Of a DNA stretch of 64,000 nucleotides, positions 1 through 10,211 are shown one piece after another (position 1 is the first letter of the stretch; each line of letters opens with the position of its first letter). The stretch covers positions 65,470,015-65,534,014 of the forward strand of contig NC_057823.1 of NCBI RefSeq assembly GCF_910594005.1, in the 5' to 3' direction. Below the pieces are notes generated by a model that worked only from the letters and a program-made list of their open reading frames with translations, was not told where the DNA came from and did not search any database. A program made the position numbers and the translations under genes. The DNA is from Cervus elaphus (taxonomy: Eukaryota; Chordata; Mammalia; Artiodactyla; Cervidae).

Positions 1-140
1 CTGCTTCTGGCCTGCTGGGAGCTGAGCGGGGGCGAAGGCGCTGCCTCTGCCGCAAACTCACCAGCTTCCTGTTTGCCGGAGCTTCCAAACAGACCCCAGC
101 TTTCCGCCAGGGGAGTTAATCTTTCATCAGCGTGGTGCCC
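1..140 (-). promoter_or_regulatory. CpG-dense edge with candidate first exon and splice donor (minus)
   Basis: This edge holds about seven CpG dinucleotides in 140 bases, while the following kilobases are CpG-poor. On the minus strand the sequence CTGGTGAGTTTG lies at about positions 53-64, a near-consensus splice donor with the GT at 60-61. The exon would lie to the right (position 62 upward) and the intron would run left off the window. No start codon context or coding frame supports a protein here, so a non-coding first exon near a promoter is the most that can be proposed. It may equally be a chance motif in a GC-rich patch. Confidence 0.28.
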
Positions 141-469
141 ACAGACAGCTGTGTATGGGAAGGCACAGAGAAAGCAATCACGGAGAGAGATGAAGTAGTC
201 AAGATTACTGATCAAAATAATTCCTCTCCAGTCCCCACAGCTGTGCCTCCCTTGGACAAAGGAATTCTTGAATGTCCACAGAGATAAAGAGACTCCCTTC
301 ATATGTACATTTGACAGTTTTCAGCACTCGTCCACAGGATCTGTGATTTTCTGAAATCTATACCCTCACCCTCCCACCCTCAATTCAGTCACTCCTCCCT
401 GGTTCTGTGGCATCTCTTTTCCTTGTACATATTTCTCATACTATTTTGAAACACTCTACTTGTCTTGCT
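141..469. other. Unassigned non-coding stretch
   Basis: No open frame of note and no repeat I recognise. A pyrimidine tract followed by CAG at about 225-240 resembles a plus-strand splice acceptor, but nothing downstream looks like an exon. Confidence 0.4.
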
Positions 470-582
470 TCCTCATTGGAATGTATTTCTAGTTGGTAGA
501 ACCTGTGCCTTCTTTATCTCAGTGTCAACAGCCCTTAGCAGAGTGCCTGGCACATAAGAGGAAGCAAATGATGTGTGCTGAC
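470..582 (+). mobile_element. L2 LINE 3' end
   Basis: The stretch ends in the L2 tail phrase TGCCTGGCACATA (about 545-557) preceded by the usual sequence describing a degenerate L2 3' untranslated region. Ancient, non-functional fragment. Confidence 0.6.
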
Positions 583-611
583 TTCTAAGAATTGGCGTTA
601 GAAACTAGGTC

Positions 612-772
612 TTGGCCCTCAAAGTACAATCCAGGGGTCTAGTTTCAGTATCACCTCGAAGTTTGTTGAAATGAAGACTCTCAGTCCTCACATCAGATCT
701 ACTGTTTCAGAATCTGCATTTTTAAAAACTATCCAAGGCATTCATAAACACATTGCAGCTTGAAAAGTAGTC
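612..772 (+). mobile_element. MER5A-like hAT DNA transposon remnant
   Basis: Matches the MER5A order as I recall it: a leading segment with TATCACCT, then a core with CTACTGTTTCAGAATCT, and a degenerate end before 772. MER5A elements are non-autonomous hAT-Charlie copies, long immobile in mammals. Confidence 0.6.
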
Positions 773-784
773 CATCTAAAACAG

Positions 785-940
785 CTCCATCTTTCAGAAG
801 GGAAAATTGAGACTCAGAAAGAGGAATGCATGTGTCCAAGTTCATACAGCTTATGGGTTATAGATGGCAAAGCTGTTGGCAAGATCTAGTTCTTGCGTAG
901 GTGTCTAACGCTCTTGTCACTTCTTCACCTGCCTCTCTGT
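785..940 (-). mobile_element. MIR SINE
   Basis: Reverse-oriented MIR: a degraded version of the core with GAGACTCAGAAAGAGG and a following GTCCAAGTTCATACAGCTTA, the standard MIR minus-strand order. Ancient tRNA-derived SINE fixed before the placental radiation. Confidence 0.75.
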
Positions 941-1002
941 TTACAATCCTGAGTCTGACTCATCTCCATCAGGAATTGGTACAGACTTAAAAAGGAGAGA
1001 GC

Positions 1003-1029
1003 AAAAAAAAAAAAAAAAGAAAAGAAAAG
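1003..1029. repeat. A-rich simple repeat
   Basis: Sixteen uninterrupted A residues followed by GAAAAG units. Likely an orphan poly-A tract; no element body was recognised directly upstream. Confidence 0.85.
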
Positions 1030-1309
1030 CAGGGGGAGATCTCATGGGCCATAGAATAGAGTCCTATACTATGTAATCTGAAGAGCCCCTCAAGGCCCTT
1101 AGCTTAAATCTTTCATCTCTACCTCAAGCAGGGTCTGAAATTTCACCATTAGAAATCAAACAAATATTTGGTTCTTAAAGGTCAATTATTAGCTTAGTGG
1201 GGCTTACCTGATCCCTAGCTAAGAGACAGGGGTTGCTGTTTCTAAGAGCACACGTTTAGAAATTGGATGGACCAAGGCATCATTGAGTGACTTTGGGCAA
1301 TATGGCAGT
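1030..1309. other. Unassigned non-coding stretch
   Basis: Nothing recognisable on either strand. Confidence 0.4.
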
Positions 1310-1714
1310 CACTAGTCTGTTCACTAACATTCTACACTCTTCCTGGATTAGATTATGAGATTGGACTTCCCATCCCCCTTGGAAGGAAATGTGGCTTTGT
1401 GATTTGCCATGTCCACTGAGAGATGAGAAGTAACACATGCCATTTCTGGGTGGAATGCGTCAGAAGCAGCACACCATTCATCATGCTCCCTCTGACCCTC
1501 TGCCTCACGGGCAGATCATCATTGGGAACATCCATTCTACTGGCCTGAGTGCCAGGCTGAACACATGTCAGATGGAGCTACCAGACAACCCAGGATGGAA
1601 AGGAACATGAGAAAGGCAAAGAAACACATATTTGTTATTTTAAAACTCTGAAATTCAAGGTTCTTTACTTTACCATGCTTTTTATTTCTTATCCTGACTC
1701 ATACTGACAGAATA
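1310..1714 (+). mobile_element. Degenerate LTR, MaLR/ERVL class (tentative)
   Basis: The tail, with TTGTTATTTTAAAACTCTG near 1632 and CCTGACTCATAC near 1694, resembles the 3' end of MaLR-type LTRs, which usually end in a TTGTTTTAAGCCACTGAG motif and a CTGACTAATAC terminus. The body is too diverged to name. A short minus-strand open frame at 1353-1535 is chance. Confidence 0.45.
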
Positions 1715-1845
1715 CTTAATTTTTCTCAGTTTCAATTTCCTAAACTCTAAGGAGATAATACTACCTACCTATACACCTGGGACAGAGTATATAAAATGCT
1801 CCCCAGAGAGTCTAGTTCATAGAGGGAGCTCAGTAACTCCACCAT
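1715..1845 (+). mobile_element. MIR SINE
   Basis: Contains TTTCTCAGTTTCAATTTCC, a run AGATAATACTACCTACCT and a tail in CTCAGTAACTCC, which is MIR core plus tail in forward orientation with moderate decay. Confidence 0.75.
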
Positions 1846-2439
1846 CTTCCTTTCATTGGCTGGAAATTTAGTCCTACAAAAAAGTATAGAAACGATTAGG
1901 GGAATGGAGAAAGAACACCCGGGAAGGCTATTAGAATGTGGGTAGTAAGGAGCTCAGAATGTTATAGGAAGAGCCTTGCAGTGTATTTATGTAGGTGAAA
2001 GAATATTAAAACTGAATATCACTGACTGTCCTTAAGGAGATTCAAAGTTACCAAGAGGCACCATGTAATTCACTGGAAGGTAAATGAGGGAAAGATGGGT
2101 AGACAGGAGGATGGTGGTACCTGCATTATACATACAGCATATAATAGATACAGCTACCTACTCCCTCCCCTTAACCCAATTCTTCCCATCCTTCATTACT
2201 CGGATCCAGTATCACCTGCTCTATGATTTCCAGATTCTCAATTTTTTAGTTGAAATATGTGCTTTCTCTGCATTTCCACGATGCTCAATCTGGATGGTCT
2301 ATGTCAGCCATCAGACAACATATGGACTACTATAGAAGATGCCCTCATCTCATTCAACTCTGTATGCTCCTAAACATCAGGGAGAGTACACGCTCTGAGG
2401 GTAATCATTCTGTTTATCAACATAGGCCTACCCAGGAGC
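1846..2439. other. Unassigned non-coding stretch
   Basis: Two overlapping short open frames (2084-2335, 2250-2474) show no recognisable protein feature. Part of 2170-2400 has the pyrimidine-rich look of an old L2, but I cannot align it. Confidence 0.4.
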
Positions 2440-2599
2440 ACTTTAAATGCCTTAATTTTCCAGTAACCCTTTAAAGCACATACATTTATCATTTCCACTT
2501 TTACACATGAGGGCATGAAGACTGGGAGAAGTTAAGCAAATGGCTGTACAGGTTTATGCAAACCGTCTTACAATACAGCTCACACACAAACCCATTCTG
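2440..2599 (-). mobile_element. MIR SINE, truncated at BovB insertion
   Basis: Minus-oriented MIR: GCACTTTAAATG near 2439, then ATTTCCACTTTTACACATGA and a degraded GAAGTTAAGCAAATGGCT. It stops where the BovB tail begins. Confidence 0.65.
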
Positions 2600-2766
2600 T
2601 CTGACTCCATGTTATTGTTCAGTCACTCAGGCATGTCTGACTCTTTATAGCCCCCCTGTACTGCAGCACGCCAGGCTTCCTGTCCTTCACCATCTCCCAG
2701 AGCTTGCTCAAGCTCGTCTCCATTGGATCAGTGATGATATCCAACCATCTCATCCTCTGACTCCAT
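2600..2766 (-). mobile_element. BovB (RTE) 3' tail with target-site duplication
   Basis: The BovB 3' end reads in reverse: GTTCAGTCACTCAGG, GCAGCACGCCAGGC and CCATCTCATCCTCTG in the expected order, with only about 145 bp of element (2611-2755). It lies between two copies of TCTGACTCCAT (2600-2610 and 2756-2766), an 11-bp target-site duplication, although the first bases of the right copy could also be BovB sequence. A heavily 5'-truncated retrotransposed copy. Confidence 0.85.
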
Positions 2767-2984
2767 AGGCACCCACTGTTTTTAACAACCTAAATCAGTG
2801 TTTGTTGAATGCAAGAAAGAAAGATGATAATTATCAGCTATCTTTAATACATGGGTTGAAACCAACTTCTCCTTCCCTGCCTGCCATGCTGGGTGTCTGT
2901 ACACGCATGTCTGAGGCTCTAGGGAAAGTACTAAGGCACAAGAGAGCAAAGAAAGAGGTCCATTGGATAGATGTGCCACATCTT

Positions 2985-3302
2985 CTACATATGAACCTAT
3001 TTGCAACGCAGAAATAGAGACACAGATGTAGAGAACAAATTACAGACACAAAAGGGGGTAAAGAGGGGTGGAATAAATTGGGAGATTAGGATTGATACAT
3101 ATAAATGCTTATGTATAAAATAGATAACTAATGAGAGCCTGCCGTGGAGCACAGGGAATTCTACTCAGTGCTCTGTGGTGATCTAAACGGGAAGGAAACC
3201 CTAAAAGAAGGGATATATGTATATTATAGCTGATTCACTTTGCTGTAGAGCAGAAAGAATACAATATTGTAAAGTAACTATCCTCCAATAATTTTTTTAA
3301 AA
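2985..3302 (+). mobile_element. L1 3' end
   Basis: Forward L1 3' untranslated region of cetartiodactyl type: AATAGAGACACAGATGTAGA, the later block ATGAGAGCCTGCCGTGGAGC and a terminal ATCCTCCAATAAT. Strongly 5' truncated. Confidence 0.8.
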
Positions 3303-4839
3303 GTCCTAAAAATGTACTCATGATAACCTCTGCTTTTTTCTGTTGTCCTAAAATGTATGCCTGTTTCCTTACCTCCTAAGTATTTTTCTACAAAGCATGA
3401 AGGTTTGTAAAGATCTAAAGGGAATGGCAACAAAGTTATAGGAGAGAGATGTAAAGCAAAATATGACTTCAGCTAAAGAGATCTCATTAAAAGACTATAA
3501 AAGCTGATGGATTATAAAGCAAATAGGGAGATTTCCATGGGGTGGTTCCAAATTTTCATCTCACTCCCAAACCCTTGGTTAGATCTAATTTTGATCAGAT
3601 TTCCTCAGTACAGTATCTTCCCACTGGCTTCTCAGTTGACTATGATGGCTATATTGACTTTGCCCAGAGCAAGCTGGTCTTAACATGATTCCAAAGTCCA
3701 GCTTGCTGGACCTCCACCAAGTCCACCTCCATCTTTCAGAAAACCAATTATCAATTTCACAGAGCTCACTGGTAACTATGCTCTGGAGAGAAAGCTGATC
3801 TCCAGACTCCCCATCCAGTGCTCTTTCTATAAGTAGCTTCTGGCGACCGAGATCTATCCTCAGAGACATGTGCTCACTGATTATCCATGGGATTCAGAAA
3901 CAATTCTAACTACAGGGAACAGCTGTTGGCAAATTCTTTCATCAGAATCCTCACGATAGTTCTATTATGAATGATCATAATGTATCAGCTAGAATCAGAT
4001 CCTGAGCCTCCCCCAAAACTGTCATCCCCCCAAATATTGATTGAGGCTGGGCTCCTACTAAGAAATGCAAGTGAAATTTGAGTACTTCATTGCTTCCTGG
4101 CAGGTGGTAAAGACTGTAATAAATTAAAATGAGCTCAGTCCCAACAGATGATTTCAGACACCAATATAAATGTAAATAGGTTTCTCGTGTCTAAATGCGC
4201 TAAATGTTATCCCTGTTAATGGACATTGGCTCGAGCTCAGTAGAGATCCAGATGTAGCTCTAGATATGTGTTCAGGCATAGATAACAAAGTATGGGATAC
4301 TAGTCTGAGTTTCATCTGTGGTTTATTCATTCCATGCTTAATACCAAATACATAAAATACTGTGCTAAGTGTTGGGTACTTAGAAAAACATAAACTGAAG
4401 GCTAATCCTACATTCAAAAAGCACCAAGTCTGTTTAGAAATTAGATTAAAAAATATACAGAGATAACAAAAGGGAGTGGTGGAAAGCTTTTTACAAATTT
4501 ATCTACCTTTTGTTCTTTTGAATTGAACATGAGTGTGCACCTTTAGGCTACAAACTGGTGAGATGAAACTGCTCAGTGAGATAGATGGGGAATGCTGTGG
4601 GGTTCCTAGGGACAGTTCAATTTCAGGAACAAATGACAATAAAATCTGAATCATAGTTATGTCTATGTTCACACCTCTAGCCCTAAGATCTCAAATATAA
4701 CACTTAGATATATAAATACACCATGAGTTCATCTATCATTCTGTACAGAATTCCTAGTCTCATCCAATCAAATGATCCTTACCTTCCAATGCTCTGATCA
4801 GATCTCTCAGCCTCTGCACAGGCTCTAGAACATGACCTT
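3303..4839. other. Unassigned non-coding stretch
   Basis: No gene and no strong repeat match. The segment 4355-4480 (phrase TGCTAAGTGTTGGGTACTTA) resembles a common ancient mammalian repeat usually reading as a tri-part tail with AACAAGACA-type words, but it is too weak to class. Short open frames at 3585-3869 and 4154-4417 look like chance. Confidence 0.4.
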
Positions 4840-5150
4840 TGGGCTGCCAACACGATAAAATCTGCATCCCTGAATCTGGCATTCCAGGCTTTCCATACTA
4901 GATCCTATCCTCCTTTATCTTCTATCATCTCCTGGCTTCTGTTCCTTAACCCTGTTTCTTTATAGCTGGCCTGCCCTGTCCTACTGCAGTGTTTTTCTCA
5001 GGCTCTATTCCCTGCCTGATCCCTCTTACTCCAAGATGTCTGCTGAAGCCTGAGCCTTCTTCTAGATCACATACCCTACCTTTACCAAAAGGCTTTCCAT
5101 TGCCTCCAATGCTTTCTAACAATGCAATCGCAGGCAACTTGCTTATCCTC
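4840..5150 (+). mobile_element. L2 LINE fragment (tentative)
   Basis: Pyrimidine-rich text with CATTCCAGGCTTTCCATACT and AAGGCTTTCCATTGCC fits the L2 ORF2 end and 3' region, heavily decayed. An unrelated unique sequence is possible. Confidence 0.38.
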
Positions 5151-5164
5151 ACTTTTTGTTTTGT

Positions 5165-5372
5165 TGTCTAGTTGCTAACTCATGTCCAACTCTTTGGTGA
5201 CACCATGGACTGTAGCCCGCCAGGCTCCTCTGTCCATGGGATTTCTCAGGCAAGAATACTGGAGCAGGTTGCCATTTCCTTCTCCAGGGGATCTTCCTAA
5301 CCCAGGGATCAAACCTGCATCTCCTACATTGGCAGACGGATTCTTTACCACTGCACCACCTGGGAAGGCCCA
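5165..5372 (-). mobile_element. Bov-tA SINE
   Basis: Reverse Bov-tA: first the Bov-A body (CCATGGACTGTAGCCCGCCA), then the tRNA-derived head at the right (GGGATCAAACCTGCATCTCC and CACCTGGGAAGGCC). Complete or nearly so. The head derives from tRNA-Glu and holds the internal polymerase III promoter; the body derives from the BovB 3' end. Short frames on both strands here are SINE artefacts. Confidence 0.93.
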
Positions 5373-5693
5373 TCCTGTTTTCTCACAGAAAAATGGATGA
5401 CAGCAGCCAGTCCACATTGATGTGGTGATGACTGAATGAGACAGGATATCTGAAGCACTTAATAAATTATTAATACATGTTTCACAATGAGCATTTAAAG
5501 CAGTTTTAAGGGTAGTGACCATATTACTATTATTTATCTGTTATCTCACTGAGTTTGATTCCTCTGATACACCCTCTGCATACCCAGTGGGCCTTGGGTT
5601 ACAACTACAATCATTCACTCAGTTGTGAGAAAGCTCACAATGCACAGAGCCCATGTCATATTCATTTCTTCTCCCAGCATTGCCCTGTGCCAG
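5373..5693. other. Unassigned non-coding stretch
   Basis: Nothing recognisable. The 132-residue open frame that crosses 5555-5953 is largely supplied by the Bov-A copy inside it. Confidence 0.4.
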
Positions 5694-5828
5694 GCATGCT
5701 GCTTCTGCTAAGTTGCTTCAGTCGTGTCCGGCTCTGTGCGACCCCACAGACAGCAGCCCACCAGGCTCCTCCATCCACAGGATTCTCTAGGCAAGAATAC
5801 TGGAGTGGGCTGCCATTTCCTTCTCCAT
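5694..5828 (-). mobile_element. Bov-A monomer
   Basis: Single reverse Bov-A unit: GCTAAGTTGCTTCAGTCGTG, GACCCCACAGACAGCAGCCC and GCCATTTCCTTCTCC in order. It lacks the second unit of Bov-A2 and the tRNA head of Bov-tA. Confidence 0.9.
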
Positions 5829-6298
5829 GTCTGGCACAGCCCTGCTCTGAGCACAGACTTGACAAACTATTGTTAAACATTACTGAACATGCATATTATT
5901 TGTATCATAAAAGCTACTACTTATATTCAAGAAGAGACCAACAGCAGAATTAGTCTGAAGGATAATGTTTCACAGCCCAAAATTGAGTCAGGCAGAAGAA
6001 AACGTATTTTCATCAATGCAGAAGAATTTAATTTACAAGGATAATTAAGAAAAATACAACCATGGGATAATGTGTGTGTGTGTGTGTGTATTTATTGCTT
6101 CTTTCTATTTTAGTGGTTTGCTTTCTTTAGAATCTCTATCTTGTGCCAAAGGCTAGTCAGGACAGGGGTATAATTTTACCTGAGAGGAAGAAGAAGGGTA
6201 ACACTTAGGAGAGAGAGAATCAAAAGTTCTTATTCTCTGCTGCTGAGAATATAATTTAGTGCCCCCTATAATCAGTGATATATATTAGGAGCCTCAAA
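5829..6298. other. Unassigned non-coding stretch with TG microsatellite
   Basis: Apart from the (TG)n tract, nothing recognisable. Confidence 0.4.
6071..6089. repeat. (TG)9 microsatellite
   Basis: Nine and a half uninterrupted TG units, long enough to be length-polymorphic. Confidence 0.95.
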
Positions 6299-6888
6299 TA
6301 AGGACATGGAAATGACCTAGATGTCCATCTGCAGATGAATGGGTAAGGAAGTTGTGGTACATATACGCATCAATATATTATTCAGCTATAAAAAAAAAAA
6401 GAACACATTTGAGTCAGTTCTAATGAGATGGATGAAGCTGGAGCCTATTATACAGAGTGAAGTAAGTCAGAAAAAGAAACACCAATACAGTATATTAACA
6501 CATATATATGGAATTCAGAAAGATGGTAAAGATGATCCTACATGCAAGGCAGCAAAAGAGACACAGATGTAAAGAACAGACTTTTGGACTCTGTGGGAGA
6601 AGGCAAGGGTGGGATGATTTGAGAGAAGACCACTGAAACATGTATATTACCATATGTAAAACAGGTGATCAGTGCAAGTTTGATTCAAAAAGTAGGGCAT
6701 TCAAAGCCAGTGCACTGGGGCAAACCAGAGGGACGGCATGGGGACGGAGGTGGGAGGGGGGCTCAGAATGGGGGACACATGTGCACCCGTGGGTTATTCA
6801 TGTCGATGTATGGCAAAAACCACCCCAACACTGTAACGTAATTAACCTCCAGTTAAAATAAATTAATTAATTTTAAAAAATAGGGAGT
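6299..6888 (+). mobile_element. L1 3' end (end of ORF2 and 3' UTR)
   Basis: Forward L1 starting in the ORF2 C-terminus; the frame 6339-6572 encodes the words RWMKLEPIIQSEVSQ and SILTHIYGIQ typical of the end of L1 ORF2, after a short frame disruption by an A-run. The 3' untranslated part has the GGGAGGGGGGCTCAGAATGG block and ends in TTAAAATAAATTAATT. Strongly 5' truncated, with no clear target duplication. Confidence 0.88.
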
Positions 6889-7240
6889 TTGGGATTAAAA
6901 TATATGCACCACCATGTATAAAATAAACAAGGATTCTACCATATAGTACAAGAAACTATGGCTGATTCATATCAATGTATGACAAAACCCACTGAAATGT
7001 TGTGAAGTAATTAGCCTCCAACTAATAAAAAAATTAAAATAAAAAAAAAGAAACTATATACAATGTCTTATAATGACCTGAAATAGAAAAGAGTCTGAAA
7101 AAGAAAAGGATATATATAAATACATACATATACATATATATATATGTATCATTGAGTCACTTTGCTGTATATCTGACACTAACACAACATTGCAAATTAA
7201 CTATACTTTAATTTTTTTTAATTTATTTAAAAAAGGACAA
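6889..7240 (+). mobile_element. Older L1 3' end, split by a nested L1
   Basis: An older L1 3' untranslated region reads through 6889-6959 and resumes at 7048 (ATACAATGTCTTATAATGAC, then CACTTTGCTGTATATCTGAC) to a terminal poly-A at about 7240. The interruption is the tiny L1 at 6960-7047. An AT repeat at 7110-7148 lies in the element. Confidence 0.8.
6960..7047 (+). mobile_element. Very short L1 insertion with target duplication
   Basis: Only the last 88 or so bases of a ruminant L1 are present: GGCTGATTCATATCAATGTA to the poly-A after AGCCTCCAACTAATAAA. It is flanked by AAGAAACTAT at 6950-6959 and 7048-7057, a 10-bp target-site duplication, and interrupts an older L1 tail. The same terminal sequence ends the large L1 near 13.2 kb. 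Confidence 0.85.
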
Positions 7241-8754
7241 GGACAAGAAATTAGGCAGCTGAAAGTAATTTTGTCCAAGTCTCTCAAAAGAAGATGAAAA
7301 AGTGCCAGCTGACAGAATTATTGATTTTAAAATCATCTGTGAAAAGAATACAGTCATGTATGTTGATATGCATAATGTATAGTCATAGCTTTATATTTTA
7401 CAATGTATTTCTTTGTGTGATACCACATCACATGAAAAATGCTAGAAAGATATTCATTAATTTTCAATAATGAGTTTGGAAGGGTATAACTTAAAAATAC
7501 TGATTCTGTGGGGTTCTGGGGAGCACTCCAGGGGGAAAAATCAGACCACTTCAAGAGAAACTAGAAAAAAGGATTCAGTGAAAGATCAAGTGACTCTTAC
7601 TCCCAAGCAGTATTCCAAACACAGTAAGATACCATGGACAGAAAAAACAAGCCATGATTTTAAGTAAGAGTCTTATGTCTAGGCATGGGAATAGATGCCC
7701 AAATTGCAGGTTTTTTTGCCACTGAGTTGCTTTTAACAAGGGCAACTGCCTAGGAAGAGGTCTGGCAGGAATGGCTTCACTTAATGATGGTTAAAGATCT
7801 CCTGGACAACAGCGTGGAGAGAAGCTGGCATCTATACATTTATGAGCAGAGATATGTGAGCCCTCACTGTCTGATCTCCTGGTCCCCTACAATGGAGGTG
7901 AAATCAAAAGATGAAGGGTTGGGGATCTAGAGATAAATATTGCCTATTTCACCATTTCCCTACTGCTAACTGGAAGAAATAACGAAAGATGGAGCTTGGT
8001 AGCAATATATCCCAGTGCAAAGAGAGTCATGCTTTGTTCCCGCTAATGGAGGCCACATTCAGGTCATAAGTCTCTGAAAAACTCTGGTTTTCATTTTGAC
8101 TTTTCAATTGCTCTCCACTGGAAGTGGATGCCTCACAGCTTGCATGCTTGGTGGTCCAAGGAGGCCTATGCTTACCATCTGTTCCAAGGAAGATTTCATC
8201 CTTAAGGGTAAGTTTAGACTGAATGGCACTGAGAGAGTTCTCTTCACTCAACAATCTTCTAATTTGCACCTATCCAGGAATTTAGTATCAATGAGGATTT
8301 TTTTCTAAGTAGTTTTCCTGCACAAGAATCTTTCTATGGGCTCCCCACATTGCTAGGGCAGTGAAAACAGAGGTGCCCCAGCTTTCTTATTAAAGGAACA
8401 TTGTGCACACAATTAAACTCAACAGATGAGAAGTACAAGACCACAGTTAGGAGTGCTGGCCTGGTGCCCAGGCTTCCTAAGAAAGCTGCATTGTAAAGAG
8501 TTTATTAGAGGAGACTAGGAATCTCTTAGGAACAGTCATTTGTAATAGACCCCCCCCCCTTTTTTTCTGGCCTTTTGAGCAAATTCCAGTGTTCATGATA
8601 GTTACAGTCTAAGGCTTGGCTTCCTCTCCTCAGTGATCATGTAGAGTAAGTGAAAGTTTCCAACTTCAGGCTAAAATTTTCATTCTTCCAGACATGCTCA
8701 CAACAAAATGTCAAAATATATCGTATGTGAGAAATCACTATGAACTCCTAGAGG
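7241..8754. other. Unassigned non-coding stretch
   Basis: About 1.5 kb without a recognised repeat or gene. Small open frames at 7354-7667 and 8027-8308 overlap on opposite strands and carry no motif. A C9/T8 homopolymer junction lies near 8555. Confidence 0.45.
8550..8567. repeat. Poly-C / poly-T run
   Basis: A run of C residues directly followed by T residues; prone to sequencing length error. Confidence 0.85.
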
Positions 8755-8975
8755 CTCAGAGAGTGGAAACAGCATAGATATTTAGAGTCAGGCCCACACA
8801 GGTTCAGATCCTAGCCTCCCCACTTCCTTTTCTATCAGATCTTGGCCAAGTTTTTTTTCTATATATCAACCTCCTCATCTGTAAAATTAGGATAATGATA
8901 TTTACTCTTCAGGATTATTGCAAAGATTAAGCACATTTAAGGTCCTGACTGCAGTTCCTGAAATGTAATACACAG
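8755..8975 (+). mobile_element. MIR SINE, near full length
   Basis: Forward MIR with its tRNA-related start (AGAGTCAGGCCCACACAGGT), core (CCTCCTCATCTGTAAAATTA) and tail region (GGATTATTGCAAAGATTAAG). One of the best-preserved MIR copies in the window. Confidence 0.88.
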
Positions 8976-8986
8976 GGTTGTTTCCG

Positions 8987-9012
8987 CCCCCCGCCCCCCC
9001 CCCCCCCCGCCC
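8987..9012. repeat. C-rich homopolymer
   Basis: Almost uninterrupted C over 26 bases with two G residues; likely unstable in assemblies. Confidence 0.9.
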
Positions 9013-9379
9013 TTGCTTTGCTGTTCTCAAAAATATTACCATGTATGTGGGGAGACAAACATTAGTCTCTTGGAAATTTCAACTAAAGGGAAGACCAGAG
9101 AGAAGCTGCAAAGAAGTGCTGCTGACTTCTAGTGCCCAACAATAGAAGATACTTCCTCAGAATAGTCATCATGATTAGTTGAGCAGGTGCTACTTCACCT
9201 TTCATATCTTTCTTGGCCCTTCTCATTTTAGCTCATACCAGCTCACCTTCCAAACATGAGTCTGTCTGTGGCTTCCACGAGCCACTAGAACCCACTCTGT
9301 TCACATGCCTGGCCAGCCAGAGATGCAGGGGCAGCCTTCAGGAGCAGTCCTTAAGTAACTATTGATGAGAACTGGTCGA
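9013..9379. other. Unassigned non-coding stretch
   Basis: No repeat or coding frame recognised. Confidence 0.4.
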
Positions 9380-9583
9380 TAACAGAAGTTCTCAGATTTC
9401 AGTGCAAAACACCAGGTCTTTTTACAAGTGGTGAGGCTTCGATTGGTTCATGCACTGCAGGGCCTATCCCAGAGTTTCTGATTCAGTAGGTTTGGGATGG
9501 GATTGAGAACCTGCATTTCTAAAAGCTGCCAAATGATGGAGATTCTGCTGGTCCAGACATCACACTCTGAGAACCACTAGGAT
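9380..9583 (+). mobile_element. MER5/MER1-type hAT DNA transposon
   Basis: Begins AGAAGTTCTCAGATTTCAGT and ends CTCTGAGAACCACTAG, an imperfect terminal inverted pair of the kind seen in hAT-Charlie non-autonomous elements. The middle has CAGAGTTTCTGATTCAGTAG, a hallmark of the MER5A/MER1 family. Confidence 0.72.
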
Positions 9584-9647
9584 GTATATATCCTGCTGCT
9601 GTCATGCCTCAGGTGGGATAACTTGGAGGCATGTGGTCTGCACTGGC

Positions 9648-10013
9648 CGCATTAGTGTTTGGGCTGCTATAATAAGCTTCCACAGATTGGGTGGCTTAAT
9701 AACAGAAATATATTTTCTCACAGTTCTGGAGCCTAGAAGTCCAAGATTAGGGTTTAAGCCTGTGCCTCTCTCCACATCCCTCAGATGGTTACCTCCTCAC
9801 TATGTCCTCAAGCGGCCTTTGCCCTGTACACATGTTTCCCTAGTACCTTTTGTTCTCCTTGCAAGAAGACCAGTCTAATTGAATTAGGGTCCTGCCCTTA
9901 GGACCTCATTTAACCTTAATTACCATTTTAAAGGTCCTATCTCCAAATGTAGTCACATGGGAGGTGGAGGCTTCCACATAGATTTAGGGGGACACAAGTC
10001 AGTCCATAACACA
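9648..10013 (-). mobile_element. ERVL-MaLR LTR (MLT1/MST type)
   Basis: Reverse LTR: starts TTAGTGTTTGGGCTGCTATA, has CACAGTTCTGGAGCCTAGAA and ends GGGGGACACAAGTCAGTCCA with CATAACACA. This is the usual minus-strand order of a MaLR LTR. No internal retroviral sequence adjoins it, so it is a solo LTR remnant. Confidence 0.8.
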
Positions 10014-10211
10014 GACTTTCAGAACTCTGTAGGGGGGTAAGCCCCAGATATTGAGAACACACCCTTTGTCGGTCTTCTCTTATATCTCAGTTCCTCACTC
10101 CTTTACTGGTGTTTCCTGGAATCATGTTCCAGATCAACTATTAGTGTTCCAGTCCTTATTTCAGGACCTAAGTCTATGACAGCCTGAATTCAGAGAGTGT
10201 TCTTATATCAA

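Noticed and set aside
225..245. Plus-strand splice acceptor before 241
   Set aside because: Pyrimidine tract plus CAG is common by chance; no plus-strand exon follows.
5555..5953. 132-codon plus open frame
   Set aside because: Crosses a Bov-A monomer; the readable part is SINE sequence, which often gives chance frames.
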